Origin: Paenibacillus oleatilyticus
GTDB taxonomy: Bacteria; Bacillota; Bacilli; Paenibacillales; NBRC-103111
Length of the DNA stretch: 64,000 nucleotides
Direction: 5' to 3'
NCBI RefSeq assembly: GCF_018998565.1
Contig: NZ_JAHNZO010000004.1
Span: 62,001-126,000, forward strand
Below are positions 52,356 to 60,248 of this stretch, in pieces. A program made the translations under genes and the position numbers. Numbering within the stretch: the stretch's first letter is position 1; the number at the start of each line of letters is the position of its first letter. The notes below the pieces were generated by a model that searched no databases, was not told the DNA's origin, and saw nothing but the letters and a program-made list of their open reading frames with translations.

Positions 52356-52811
52356 ATGAGTAACATCATTGTAGCTTTAAGGAAAATCCTCGATGAAAGT
52401 AATGAAAAAATACTGCTTCCTTACTCAGATGGAGAAATCGCTCCACATGTATGCAGCTTTAAATCACCTGCAACAGATGAAGAAATTAATCTATTAGAAA
52501 CAACAACAGGTTTCAAGCTTCCTGATGATTATCGAAACTTCCTAGAGACCTGCAATGGTTGTAGTTTATTTGATCATCATTTGTATGGTGGCGAGGCTGA
52601 GCTTTACAGTACACAGGAAGTTATTGAACGATATCATAGTAGACCTGATGTAAAAAATCTGCTTCAAGTGGCTTGGATTTATCAGGACATCCTAGTGATC
52701 GATTTCGATAAAGTCGCCGCTGGCGTAAAAGAATTCATGTTTGTAAAACAAAGCGGATCATTTTATCGTCCTGGTAGAAATCTGTTTTGTAATTTTGAAA
52801 CTTATTCTTAA
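52356..52811 (+). CDS. SMI1/KNR4 (SUKH) family protein, probable toxin-immunity type
   Basis: 151 residues with the SUKH fold pattern: PATDEEINLLETTTGFKLP, DDYRNFLETCNGCSLF (near 55-75) and VIDFDKVAAGV. In bacteria these are commonly immunity proteins against polymorphic toxins delivered by T7SS-type or contact systems. GGGGG precedes the ATG. A decayed toxin-like C-terminus lies downstream, so this is perhaps an orphan immunity gene. Confidence 0.8.
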   Translation: MSNIIVALRKILDESNEKILLPYSDGEIAPHVCSFKSPATDEEINLLETTTGFKLPDDYRNFLETCNGCSLFDHHLYGGEAELYSTQEVIERYHSRPDVKNLLQVAWIYQDILVIDFDKVAAGVKEFMFVKQSGSFYRPGRNLFCNFETYS

Positions 52812-52961
52812 TAATAAGTAGGTCATGGCGACTTTAATTTCCTTAAAGGAGAATCAAATCTGCCCAGGTTTTTACCTAAACCCTCTTGAAACAAACAGTT
52901 AACGCAAGTAATGACTATCCGATTGGGGAAGATGACGGAGGCTGGAAGAACCTTTCCCTCC

Positions 52962-53127
52962 CCCGGTTCAGGATACGCCCTATCCATTTATGGATGACGC
53001 GGCTAAATGCAGCATATTGAGCAAAGCTTAGCGATTTGTATCATACGAAATTAACAAAGCTAACGATCCATATGTACCGTATGCGGGAACATGTGGGGGT
53101 TGTTTGGATTCTGTAATATTCGGTTAA
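52962..53127 (+). pseudogene. remnant of a polymorphic-toxin-type C-terminus
   Basis: A single frame reads PVQDTPYPFMDDAAKCSILSKA, one TAG, then SYEINKANDPYVPYAGTCGG and CLDSVIFG before TAA at 53125. Cys-rich end is reminiscent of toxin deaminase tails. Close to a SUKH immunity gene. Upstream fragments are uninterpretable. Weak call. Confidence 0.35.
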
Positions 53128-53223
53128 AACCCTTGATTTATAAGGGTTTTAACCAACGCGTATTGTTCGTTTTGTTTGAGTTTTATTACTTGTTGACGTA
53201 GTTCGTCAACAAGTCGTCAACAA
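53122..53223. repeat. attachment-site-like palindromes at the island boundary
   Basis: GGTTAAAACCCTT-(7 nt)-AAGGGTTTTAACC (53122-53154) is a perfect 13-bp palindrome overlapping the stop of the upstream remnant. CTTGTTGACG-TAGTT-CGTCAACAAG (53189-53213) and a third direct CGTCAACAA (53215-53223) follow. A core-type palindrome plus repeated arm-type boxes is the plan of tyrosine-integrase attachment sites, and AT content rises sharply just beyond. Confidence 0.45.
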
Positions 53224-53370
53224 AGCCATTCATAATAAATCTATAAGAGTAAAATAAAAACATAACTAATTTTAGAAGCTTTTAAACTGCAATAAACAAA
53301 CTACGGTATCAAGTGAGCTGCATAGAATAATGCAGCCAGTCTCCTCGGCACAATTCCTCGTTTTATTATG

Positions 53371-53823
53371 TTATTGGAATAACTTATCTAAAAAATCACT
53401 TGGTTTTTTAACTTCTCCGGTTGATGTATCGTTTTCCATAATTAAGGATACCAAATTATCAATTGGATCACCCGGACTATCTATTATTCTTTGTTTAATT
53501 ACTCGTATTCCATAGTTAGCATACTCTTCACATATCTTAAGTTTTCTGTCTATTGTCTCTTCATCACTCAATAGAACATGCATATCACTTGTTTCAGCAA
53601 TAGCAATACTATTAATTATAGATTCGTCCGTATCTCCTCGAAATACTGACCATGGAATTTCTCCCCCTACTTTTTCAAAACTCTGATTCTTCTCTTCTTT
53701 AAATCCAATAGAAGCAGAAAGTAGAAAAACATCCTTCATAGTGTTAAACACTTTGTAGTCACCTTCTGTTAGTTGTTTATATATATCTTCTGTGTCAGAG
53801 GCTCTTTTAACCCTGCGCGGCAT
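53371..53823 (-). CDS. Dnd system-associated protein 4
   Basis: 150 residues resembling the Dnd-associated protein 4 family: MKDVFLLSASIGFKEEKNQ, FRGDTDESIINSIAIAETSD and CEEYANYGIRVIKQRI. Role unknown but genetically tied to phosphorothioate-dependent restriction. Its start overlaps the end of the SMC-like ATPase gene by 17 bp, implying coupled translation and a shared complex. The 240 bp beyond the stop hold the attachment-like repeats. Confidence 0.75.
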   Translation of the reverse strand: MPRRVKRASDTEDIYKQLTEGDYKVFNTMKDVFLLSASIGFKEEKNQSFEKVGGEIPWSVFRGDTDESIINSIAIAETSDMHVLLSDEETIDRKLKICEEYANYGIRVIKQRIIDSPGDPIDNLVSLIMENDTSTGEVKKPSDFLDKLFQ

Positions 53824-55819
53824 ACTGTTTTACCTCCTCAAGTTCAGTATATTCATGTTTCAAAGAAGCATCTTTTTTAGGATCAAAATAATTGAGTTTA
53901 TATTCCTTTCCAACATAAGGTCTAATTTTCTTCTCAATTCCTGCGTATTGGGAGGAAGATACTAAGACAACTATCTGATGAGCCAATGAAGGAATACCTC
54001 CTGCTATCCTGGATTGATGATCTGGATCTAATGACCCGAAAGGCGAATCCATTACAATCGGTATAATTCCTCCTTTAAATAAATCATTTTTGGTCCCTCT
54101 CTCTGCCTGTTCACGAGCTATATCAACCAAAGCCCCCAAAAACGAAATACTTGTAATTTGCCTTTCCCCAGTAGACATATCTACTAGTTTTCTATCATTA
54201 CCAAAAGGCTTATAGACATTAATTGAATAACTTTCATCAAGTTCTGCTGTATACCCCTTTCGTAATAATCTACCATATACCTCGCCAATTCTTTCCTGTA
54301 ATCTTTCCCTAACATAATCTGCTTGAATATTTAAAATTTTCTTAATGACTTGAATTGAGGCTTCAGTAGCATCCATTCTCTTTTTTGCTAATTCCGACTT
54401 TTCATTCATTGCTTTGCTTTTTTTCAGCTCTGACTCAACTTCTTGTTTTTCACTCTCTAGTTGTTTAACTTGTACTTTAATTCCACCAATTTCTTGGTCT
54501 ATATCACTAAATTCAAGTGACAGTTCTTTTCGTTTACGCTCGAGATCTCCAATTTCTTCACTATCTCTTTCAAACTCATCGCCAATATCTTCAATTTGTT
54601 CAATAACATCCTTTAGTTGTTCAAGTAGAGCAGACTTATCTTTCACCAACCGCTTTAAGTCAATAAAAAGCTGAGTTCTTTTTTCCTCTAGCATTTTGAT
54701 ATTTGCGCATGTTTGTATATAACTGGATTCTAGTTCTTCACTTCCCGCTTTTGATTTCCACGACTCCACCATAGCGTAATGCTCAGATCCTGGTACAAGC
54801 TTTTCTCCACAAATACAAACTTCTCGCTCCAATAAGTCTTCCACAAATTGTTTTTTTATGCCTGACGGTATTTCGCCTTTTTTTCTTTTCACTTCAAGTA
54901 TGTCTTTCGTTGCATTAATAGCTTTATCGGAAAAGGCCAAGTATCCCCTTTCACTGCAAATACTTATTATTTCTTTATTAATACCATCAATTTGTTCGTT
55001 CACTTCATTTCTGTTATTTTCGAGTTCTTCCCTTTTCTCTTGTAATTCTTTTGCTCCCTCAAGTTTTTTAAGTTTTTGGTCTATTTCAATGATTTGATTT
55101 TGAATAGATCGTTGATTTCTTTCCTTTTGATCAATATTCATATTTTTATTATTTATTTGTTCTTCAATAGAATTAAGTTTAGTTATTAATAATTGCGTTT
55201 CTGGTGCAGAATGATTTTTTAACTCATCTCGAAATTTCTTTTGTACTTTCTCAAGATGCTTATTTGCACGCTCCATCATCTCTAAGCCCATAATCGTTTT
55301 TATTGCAGTTTGTACATCTTCTGCTCTCTCATTTTTTGACAAATTATCTATTCTTTCTCCATCAAAAAAGAAATATGAACTCATAGTTTTAGGCATTATC
55401 TGTTCGACTATTCTTTTGGGATTGTCTGATTTTTGTGGTTTACCTGCCTCATCAATGTATTCAACATTACTATATTCATTAACAATAATGTATTCACTAT
55501 CGTTGGCTTTTTCACATGTTTGAAATCGAGCAACTGTATATTTTCTATTATGTTCTTTAAATCTTATAATGACGGAAATATCAGCAGTTTCACCTATTTT
55601 CATCTCTAACTGTTTTCGTTCATTAAGTAAAGACTCTCTTTGATAAGTAACTTCATCATAGAAACACCAATTAAATGCATTGAGAAGAGCCGTCTTTCCC
55701 GAACCATTCTCCCCATGAATTATAGTTACATTCTTACTTCCCTCCGGTTTTGCAAATAATATCATTTGCTTATCATAAAATTGTCTGAAGTTTTGTAACG
55801 TAATGCTTTCAATTAACAT
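53807..55819 (-). CDS. DndD-like SMC-type ATPase (restriction-module type)
   Basis: 670 residues with a RecF/SMC-like layout: Walker A GENGSGKTALLNAF near 36, FFFDGERIDNLS near 146, long coiled coils interrupted by a CICGEKLVPG hook (about 338-347, partial zinc-hook), the signature STGERQITSISFL and Walker B PIVMDSPFGSLD (near 595). It is distinct from the canonical DndD at 60249 and is encoded between a 59-residue protein and the Dnd-associated protein 4. Probably part of the restriction complex that senses non-modified DNA. Cytosolic. Confidence 0.8.
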   Translation of the reverse strand: MLIESITLQNFRQFYDKQMILFAKPEGSKNVTIIHGENGSGKTALLNAFNWCFYDEVTYQRESLLNERKQLEMKIGETADISVIIRFKEHNRKYTVARFQTCEKANDSEYIIVNEYSNVEYIDEAGKPQKSDNPKRIVEQIMPKTMSSYFFFDGERIDNLSKNERAEDVQTAIKTIMGLEMMERANKHLEKVQKKFRDELKNHSAPETQLLITKLNSIEEQINNKNMNIDQKERNQRSIQNQIIEIDQKLKKLEGAKELQEKREELENNRNEVNEQIDGINKEIISICSERGYLAFSDKAINATKDILEVKRKKGEIPSGIKKQFVEDLLEREVCICGEKLVPGSEHYAMVESWKSKAGSEELESSYIQTCANIKMLEEKRTQLFIDLKRLVKDKSALLEQLKDVIEQIEDIGDEFERDSEEIGDLERKRKELSLEFSDIDQEIGGIKVQVKQLESEKQEVESELKKSKAMNEKSELAKKRMDATEASIQVIKKILNIQADYVRERLQERIGEVYGRLLRKGYTAELDESYSINVYKPFGNDRKLVDMSTGERQITSISFLGALVDIAREQAERGTKNDLFKGGIIPIVMDSPFGSLDPDHQSRIAGGIPSLAHQIVVLVSSSQYAGIEKKIRPYVGKEYKLNYFDPKKDASLKHEYTELEEVKQYAAQG

Positions 55820-55832
55820 AGGAGTCCTCCCG

Positions 55833-56012
55833 TTATTTTTTTATAAAATTTACCACGATTCTTTCAATCTCCTCAGTTAAACGAGGTCTCGCTTCATGAA
55901 GATGTTTTGTCTCTAAATCAATGACTTCTTGTACAATTTTTTGTACCTCTACTGGCTGTTCTTCAAATATTTTTTTCATTGTTTCTTTTTTATTCTCAGA
56001 TACTGTTGACAT
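55833..56012 (-). CDS. small hypothetical protein in the Dnd-type operon
   Basis: 59 residues, acidic/basic helical (MSTVSENKKETMKKIF to RIVVNFIKK). Thirteen base pairs separate it from the ATPase gene and 18 from the helicase stop. No known family to me. ATG 56012 with AAGAG upstream. Confidence 0.6.
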   Translation of the reverse strand: MSTVSENKKETMKKIFEEQPVEVQKIVQEVIDLETKHLHEARPRLTEEIERIVVNFIKK

Positions 56013-56030
56013 TGATACCACTCTTTTCTG

Positions 56031-58142
56031 CTATAAATATAAGAGATTGTATTTTTGTTTCAGCTCAAGTAAGACCTCTCTTGCTTCTCCACTATTAAAA
56101 GCGAGATTAGCAAATTCACTTGCTCTCATTAGCTCTTTTTTAATCAAAGCTCGTTCCGTGTTGAATATTGGGGGAGAGATTTCTTGTACTTCTGAAAGAT
56201 TTCTGGGGACAACAATAAAATCATGTATATACGCAAACTTTTTATTGGGGTGCCTCCTCAATATTCTCCCTCTTCTTTGGATAAACTCTCTCGGATTTGT
56301 ACTACTAGAAAGTATATATGCGGTTTGCGTCGCTGGAACATCCACGCCTTCATCAAGACATCTTATAGCAACTAACCCCTGAACATCACCTTTTTCAAAT
56401 TCATATAAAAGCCTTTTTCTTTCATCTGTAGATTCACCCGAAGTAAACGGATGGACCTTCATCTCCAGGTCCTGACCTAGCATTCTTATGATTTCTTCTA
56501 CTTGCCTAACCCCATCTACCTTTTCATCACCACAATAAAATAAATTAAATTTAGAATCTCTTCTGTCTTTTAGTAAATTATAAAGTAACTTTGTTTTATT
56601 CCTTGCACGACCTATCAACTTTGCCCTCTTAATTAATAAATTTCTGAATTTCCCGCTAGTAGAACTATCAATCTCTATACTGTCTCTTTGAAAAATGTTC
56701 AATCTCGCAATTTCTTTAGATAAGTCATGATAATCTTGCATTTCATCCTCTGTGAGCTCGACTATATGTGGATAATAATAATATTCAGTAAGAAACTCAC
56801 CGATAGCTTCTTTAAGCCCAAAAGTATAAATAACACCTGGTTTAAAATAGCTATTTAATCGAGCTGTCCCTTCAGGATCCATCCACCTTACAGGTGTTGC
56901 AGAAAGAGCAAGCCTGAATTGAATATGCTCGGGAAGTTTATTTAGTGCCTCTTTTGCCCCAATGTGATGAGCTTCATCAACAATTAACATTGCCCCTTTG
57001 GATATTTTATCCAGTATCTTTTGAAACTCTTCTGTTAAGAATGTTTTATTAGTAGTGATTACACAAAAACATCTTATATTCCCCAAATTATATGACAATA
57101 TTTGATGATTCAGTTCATCAACCCATTTAGCACGAGATTCATATGCAAGTATAGGTTCAAAATTAAACTTTTTTGTCTCATCTGCCCATTGCTCCACTAG
57201 GTGTGAATACGGGCAAACAATAATCACACCAATTTGCCTTGTATGTTTGTACCACATTGCTGCTGCAGATAACGCTGTTATCGTTTTTCCTGTTCCCGTA
57301 GCCATTTCGAAAATTCCTGATCCATCTTTAGCAAACCATTCTCTTATTGCTTCTTTTTGATAATTCCGAAGAGTAATATAAGAGGGAACAATTGGTTCTT
57401 TACAAGTGTTTATTGTTTCATTTACACTATTGAGTGAGATACATCTAAATCCAGGATCATAATCTTTATAATAAGTAGCATACTTTAATAAACTATTTTT
57501 TATAGCATCGTTAAAAGTAATTACATCTAAATTATTTGTTTTATTATCCCAGAGCTCCGCGAAGTTACTATTCTTTTTTTTGACTCTTTCATAATCTCCA
57601 GGTCTCCAGGAACAAAAAACGTCTACCTGCTCAAAGTTGGAACGAAGCCCTCCTTCCGTTTCATTTGCAGAACCGGAAAATACAACCGAGTTTCCTAGTC
57701 CATCTTGAAAAATACCCAATTTTTCATGATAAATACCTCGATCAAGTTTACCTCGAAGCACGGCAATTTTTATATCAAGCCTATTCTCTGAGATTAATCT
57801 TGCTAAAAATGATAATCTCTCTTTTACGATAGTTTCATCAATACCATCAAGCTGTCTTAATAGAGAATCCTTTATTATATCTTCCCTGTTTCTATATCCT
57901 CGATTAATAGCTTCTACATCTTCTTCTGAAAGGTATGGAGAAGCTATAAGTTGCATCCTCCCTCCATTTTTAAGTAATTGTAATACTCCTCTAGCTACTA
58001 GCGAAAGGGATCCACTCGTAAAGTACCCTACAGATCGTTTGTAAATTATACTGTTTGATAAACAAGGGACATAAAAATCATCTATAATATTATCGGTATC
58101 ACTTCTATACTCATCAATAATCTTTAGATCGGATAAATTCAT
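56031..58142 (-). CDS. PLD-nuclease/DEAH-helicase, phosphorothioation-dependent restriction enzyme type
   Basis: 703 residues. The N-terminal region (about 20-210) has a phospholipase-D-type nuclease motif HEKLGIFQDGLGNSVVFSGS (H-x-K...D...). Then a superfamily-2 helicase: Walker A ATGTGKTITALS (near 297), DEAHHIG (near 405), SATPVRW and the C-terminal QRRGRILRRHP motif VI. This fusion is the usual 'DNA phosphorothioation system restriction enzyme'. Expected to cut DNA lacking the modification. ATG 58142 follows GGGTGAT. Expressed with the ATPase and associated protein 4. Confidence 0.85.
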   Translation of the reverse strand: MNLSDLKIIDEYRSDTDNIIDDFYVPCLSNSIIYKRSVGYFTSGSLSLVARGVLQLLKNGGRMQLIASPYLSEEDVEAINRGYRNREDIIKDSLLRQLDGIDETIVKERLSFLARLISENRLDIKIAVLRGKLDRGIYHEKLGIFQDGLGNSVVFSGSANETEGGLRSNFEQVDVFCSWRPGDYERVKKKNSNFAELWDNKTNNLDVITFNDAIKNSLLKYATYYKDYDPGFRCISLNSVNETINTCKEPIVPSYITLRNYQKEAIREWFAKDGSGIFEMATGTGKTITALSAAAMWYKHTRQIGVIIVCPYSHLVEQWADETKKFNFEPILAYESRAKWVDELNHQILSYNLGNIRCFCVITTNKTFLTEEFQKILDKISKGAMLIVDEAHHIGAKEALNKLPEHIQFRLALSATPVRWMDPEGTARLNSYFKPGVIYTFGLKEAIGEFLTEYYYYPHIVELTEDEMQDYHDLSKEIARLNIFQRDSIEIDSSTSGKFRNLLIKRAKLIGRARNKTKLLYNLLKDRRDSKFNLFYCGDEKVDGVRQVEEIIRMLGQDLEMKVHPFTSGESTDERKRLLYEFEKGDVQGLVAIRCLDEGVDVPATQTAYILSSSTNPREFIQRRGRILRRHPNKKFAYIHDFIVVPRNLSEVQEISPPIFNTERALIKKELMRASEFANLAFNSGEAREVLLELKQKYNLLYL

Positions 58143-58227
58143 TGATATCACCCAAGTTAGGGGCTGAGTATCTACATCCCCCTTATTCACCAAACATAAA
58201 AAAATTCCACAAAAAGTGCTGCCAATT

Positions 58228-59556
58228 TTAATTTAATTTAAGTAATTGTTCTACAAAACTCTTAAGACTTGTCGAGTTCTCCATAGCTAATTCTAAATTG
58301 TAATTTCTTTTTAAGAAATTATAGAAATCCGGTTCATTACCATGTAGAATCAGATTCCTTAACGTTTCTTTATTCTTAATAACAGTTTCCTCTAGGAAAA
58401 CTCCTGAAAAACCAATTTTGAACCAACTTTCAATGTGAGGATCAACAACTATGAATGAGACTCTTTCTGATAAATCAACAGTTAATTTTTTTATCGACTC
58501 ACTGAAATTCTCTTGGTAATTAGCATTTTCTTTATTCAATAAAGTTAATACTAAAGCTGATTGTTCTACATGATTACGAATAAAGTCAGAAAAATCTTTT
58601 ATTTCACTATAAAGACCCTGTATAGACAAAATAAATATTTCACTTTTAAGCTTAAGTTTACTTAATACTAGATTTACAATAAACTTTTGTGAGTTATCTT
58701 CAACAATAAAAGTAATGCGACGCTTAGCTGTGTATCCTTTTTCTATATCTGTAAAAAATAAATCTCTATTATTTTCATTTTCATAATCTGAGCTTATCGA
58801 TTTAGAAGAAATTTCAATGTTTTGTTCTTCGCCGTAAATATCCTTATTATTTGCTTGACTAGGTCCCCTATCTTCGTTTGATACCTCAATAGAGTCTTCA
58901 CTGACATCTGCTACTTTCATAGAAGACTCAGTAAAGTCTTCTCCACTGTTTTCATACCTATTATTTGAACTAAAAATAAATGATTTTTCAACTTCAGTTA
59001 TCCAAGTTATTAATTTCTGTTCAAAATCTACGATATTTTCAAAAGGAACTATCCAGTTATTTTCTTGTTTCTTTGTAATCCAATCTATAAAATCAAAAAC
59101 TTCATTTCCCTGAGCATAAGCTGGTCGAAAACTTACTAGTTCTTGATTTTTTCTTCTTGTTTGTTTTTCATCCAAGGTTTTCTGACGAGCAAAAGTTATA
59201 ACGTGTTTTTTAAGGTTATATGCCTCGATTAGTTCACACCAAGTGATACTTAATTTTTCCGCAGGAATAGTAATCTCCAGTTCAACTTTGTCAGATTTTA
59301 TTTTAAAAGGTTCGATACTAAAATTAAACTTACCTTGATATAGGCCACCATATCTTCTATCAATTAAACAAACAACGATATCACAATGTTTAATCGCTTT
59401 GATGCATTGATCATGCGAGTGGAGTCCTAAATTTGCAGGAAACGTGGGGCTTTCATGATAAAGAACCTCATGCCCTCTTTTTTGCAAGCGATCTACTACC
59501 AGCGCTCTTAGATCAATTAAATCATAGCTTGTTGAACTAATAAAAATTTTAATAAT
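58228..59556 (-). CDS. DUF4062 (TIR-like) protein, candidate NAD-linked effector
   Basis: About 442 residues. The N-terminal 110 residues match DUF4062: IFISSTSYDLIDLRALVVDR, DQCIKAIKHCDIVVCLIDRR and WCELIEAYNLKKHVITFA, a TIR/SLOG-related fold often found in defence effectors. The remaining 330 residues are helical and acidic with no recognised domain. Likely start: an ATT codon at 59556, preceded at ideal spacing by GGGAGG; the family normally starts MKIFISSTS. The ORF is open to TTG 59607 without a ribosome site. Inserted between the DndD/E and restriction genes. Activity not shown. Confidence 0.65.
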   Translation of the reverse strand: MIKIFISSTSYDLIDLRALVVDRLQKRGHEVLYHESPTFPANLGLHSHDQCIKAIKHCDIVVCLIDRRYGGLYQGKFNFSIEPFKIKSDKVELEITIPAEKLSITWCELIEAYNLKKHVITFARQKTLDEKQTRRKNQELVSFRPAYAQGNEVFDFIDWITKKQENNWIVPFENIVDFEQKLITWITEVEKSFIFSSNNRYENSGEDFTESSMKVADVSEDSIEVSNEDRGPSQANNKDIYGEEQNIEISSKSISSDYENENNRDLFFTDIEKGYTAKRRITFIVEDNSQKFIVNLVLSKLKLKSEIFILSIQGLYSEIKDFSDFIRNHVEQSALVLTLLNKENANYQENFSESIKKLTVDLSERVSFIVVDPHIESWFKIGFSGVFLEETVIKNKETLRNLILHGNEPDFYNFLKRNYNLELAMENSTSLKSFVEQLLKLN

Positions 59557-59639
59557 ATAACCTCCCAGAAAACATTGTCTTCTAAATATATAGTTATAAA
59601 AATTCAAAGTTCTAAAAATAAGGGTACATCGATTAAATA

Positions 59640-59852
59640 TTATTCTCCAAATTTACCATATAAATCACTACTATCGATCAATCCATTAACTCTGAAACTT
59701 CAAGAACAGAAATCCCCTCCAAATTGGGGGGGACGCCAGTTTTTTTGATTCATCTCTACAGTAAGGACAGGACACTAACCCTAGAAAATCTCCTATTTCA
59801 GAAGTTATTGAGATTCATTTATAATGATTAATAGTCCTTAATTTGAAGCCCC
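59640..59852. other. gap between DndE and the DUF4062 gene with a short Cys-containing frame
   Basis: 213 bp of AT-rich DNA. A minus-strand frame reads DFLGLVSCPYCRDESKKLAS then stops; a parallel frame continues as GVPPNLEGISVLEVSELMD before TGA (59678). A run of seven A joins them, suggesting a frameshifted remnant with a CPYC zinc-type motif. No start or ribosome site. CCCC-TCCAAAT-TGGGG hairpin at 59714-59730 may attenuate expression of the DUF4062 gene. Confidence 0.3.
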
Positions 59853-60236
59853 TTAACTATGCTTATTAATTAAAAACAACAAATAATTATCAAGGTTAGA
59901 CAATGACTCAATCTCCGAAGCCATAATGTCTAGCCCTTCCTCAATGTAACGCAACATATAATCATCCACAGCTTTTGCATCAAGTGGCTGCCCCACCTTC
60001 TCGATAATCATGTGCTTGTACAAAATGTAATCATCGCCGCGCGCAATAACACCATCAGGAATAACAAATCTAGTTTTACGGTCTTTCTTCTCAGGTGGTT
60101 TTTCCAGAGAAGCTATACCTTTTACAAAAGCCAGCCGAAGGGCTTCCGGCCTTTTTTCATTAAGCTCTAGTTCGCTCATTATTGTTATTAGTTTTTCTTC
60201 GCCTTCTATTGATAAAGGCATCCTGCCGTTTGCCAT
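59853..60236 (-). CDS. dndE: DndE-like DNA modification protein
   Basis: 127 residues, the DndE size, with an N-terminal MPLSIEGEEKLITIMSELEL and EALRLAFVKGIASL pattern and conserved polar loop DDYILYKHMIIEKVG. DndE forms tetramers and binds nicked DNA in the phosphorothioation complex. Encoded 12 bp after DndD, as in dnd operons. Similarity is modest, so the call rests partly on context. Confidence 0.65.
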   Translation of the reverse strand: MANGRMPLSIEGEEKLITIMSELELNEKRPEALRLAFVKGIASLEKPPEKKDRKTRFVIPDGVIARGDDYILYKHMIIEKVGQPLDAKAVDDYMLRYIEEGLDIMASEIESLSNLDNYLLFLINKHS

Positions 60237-60248
60237 TTGCCCCTGCCC

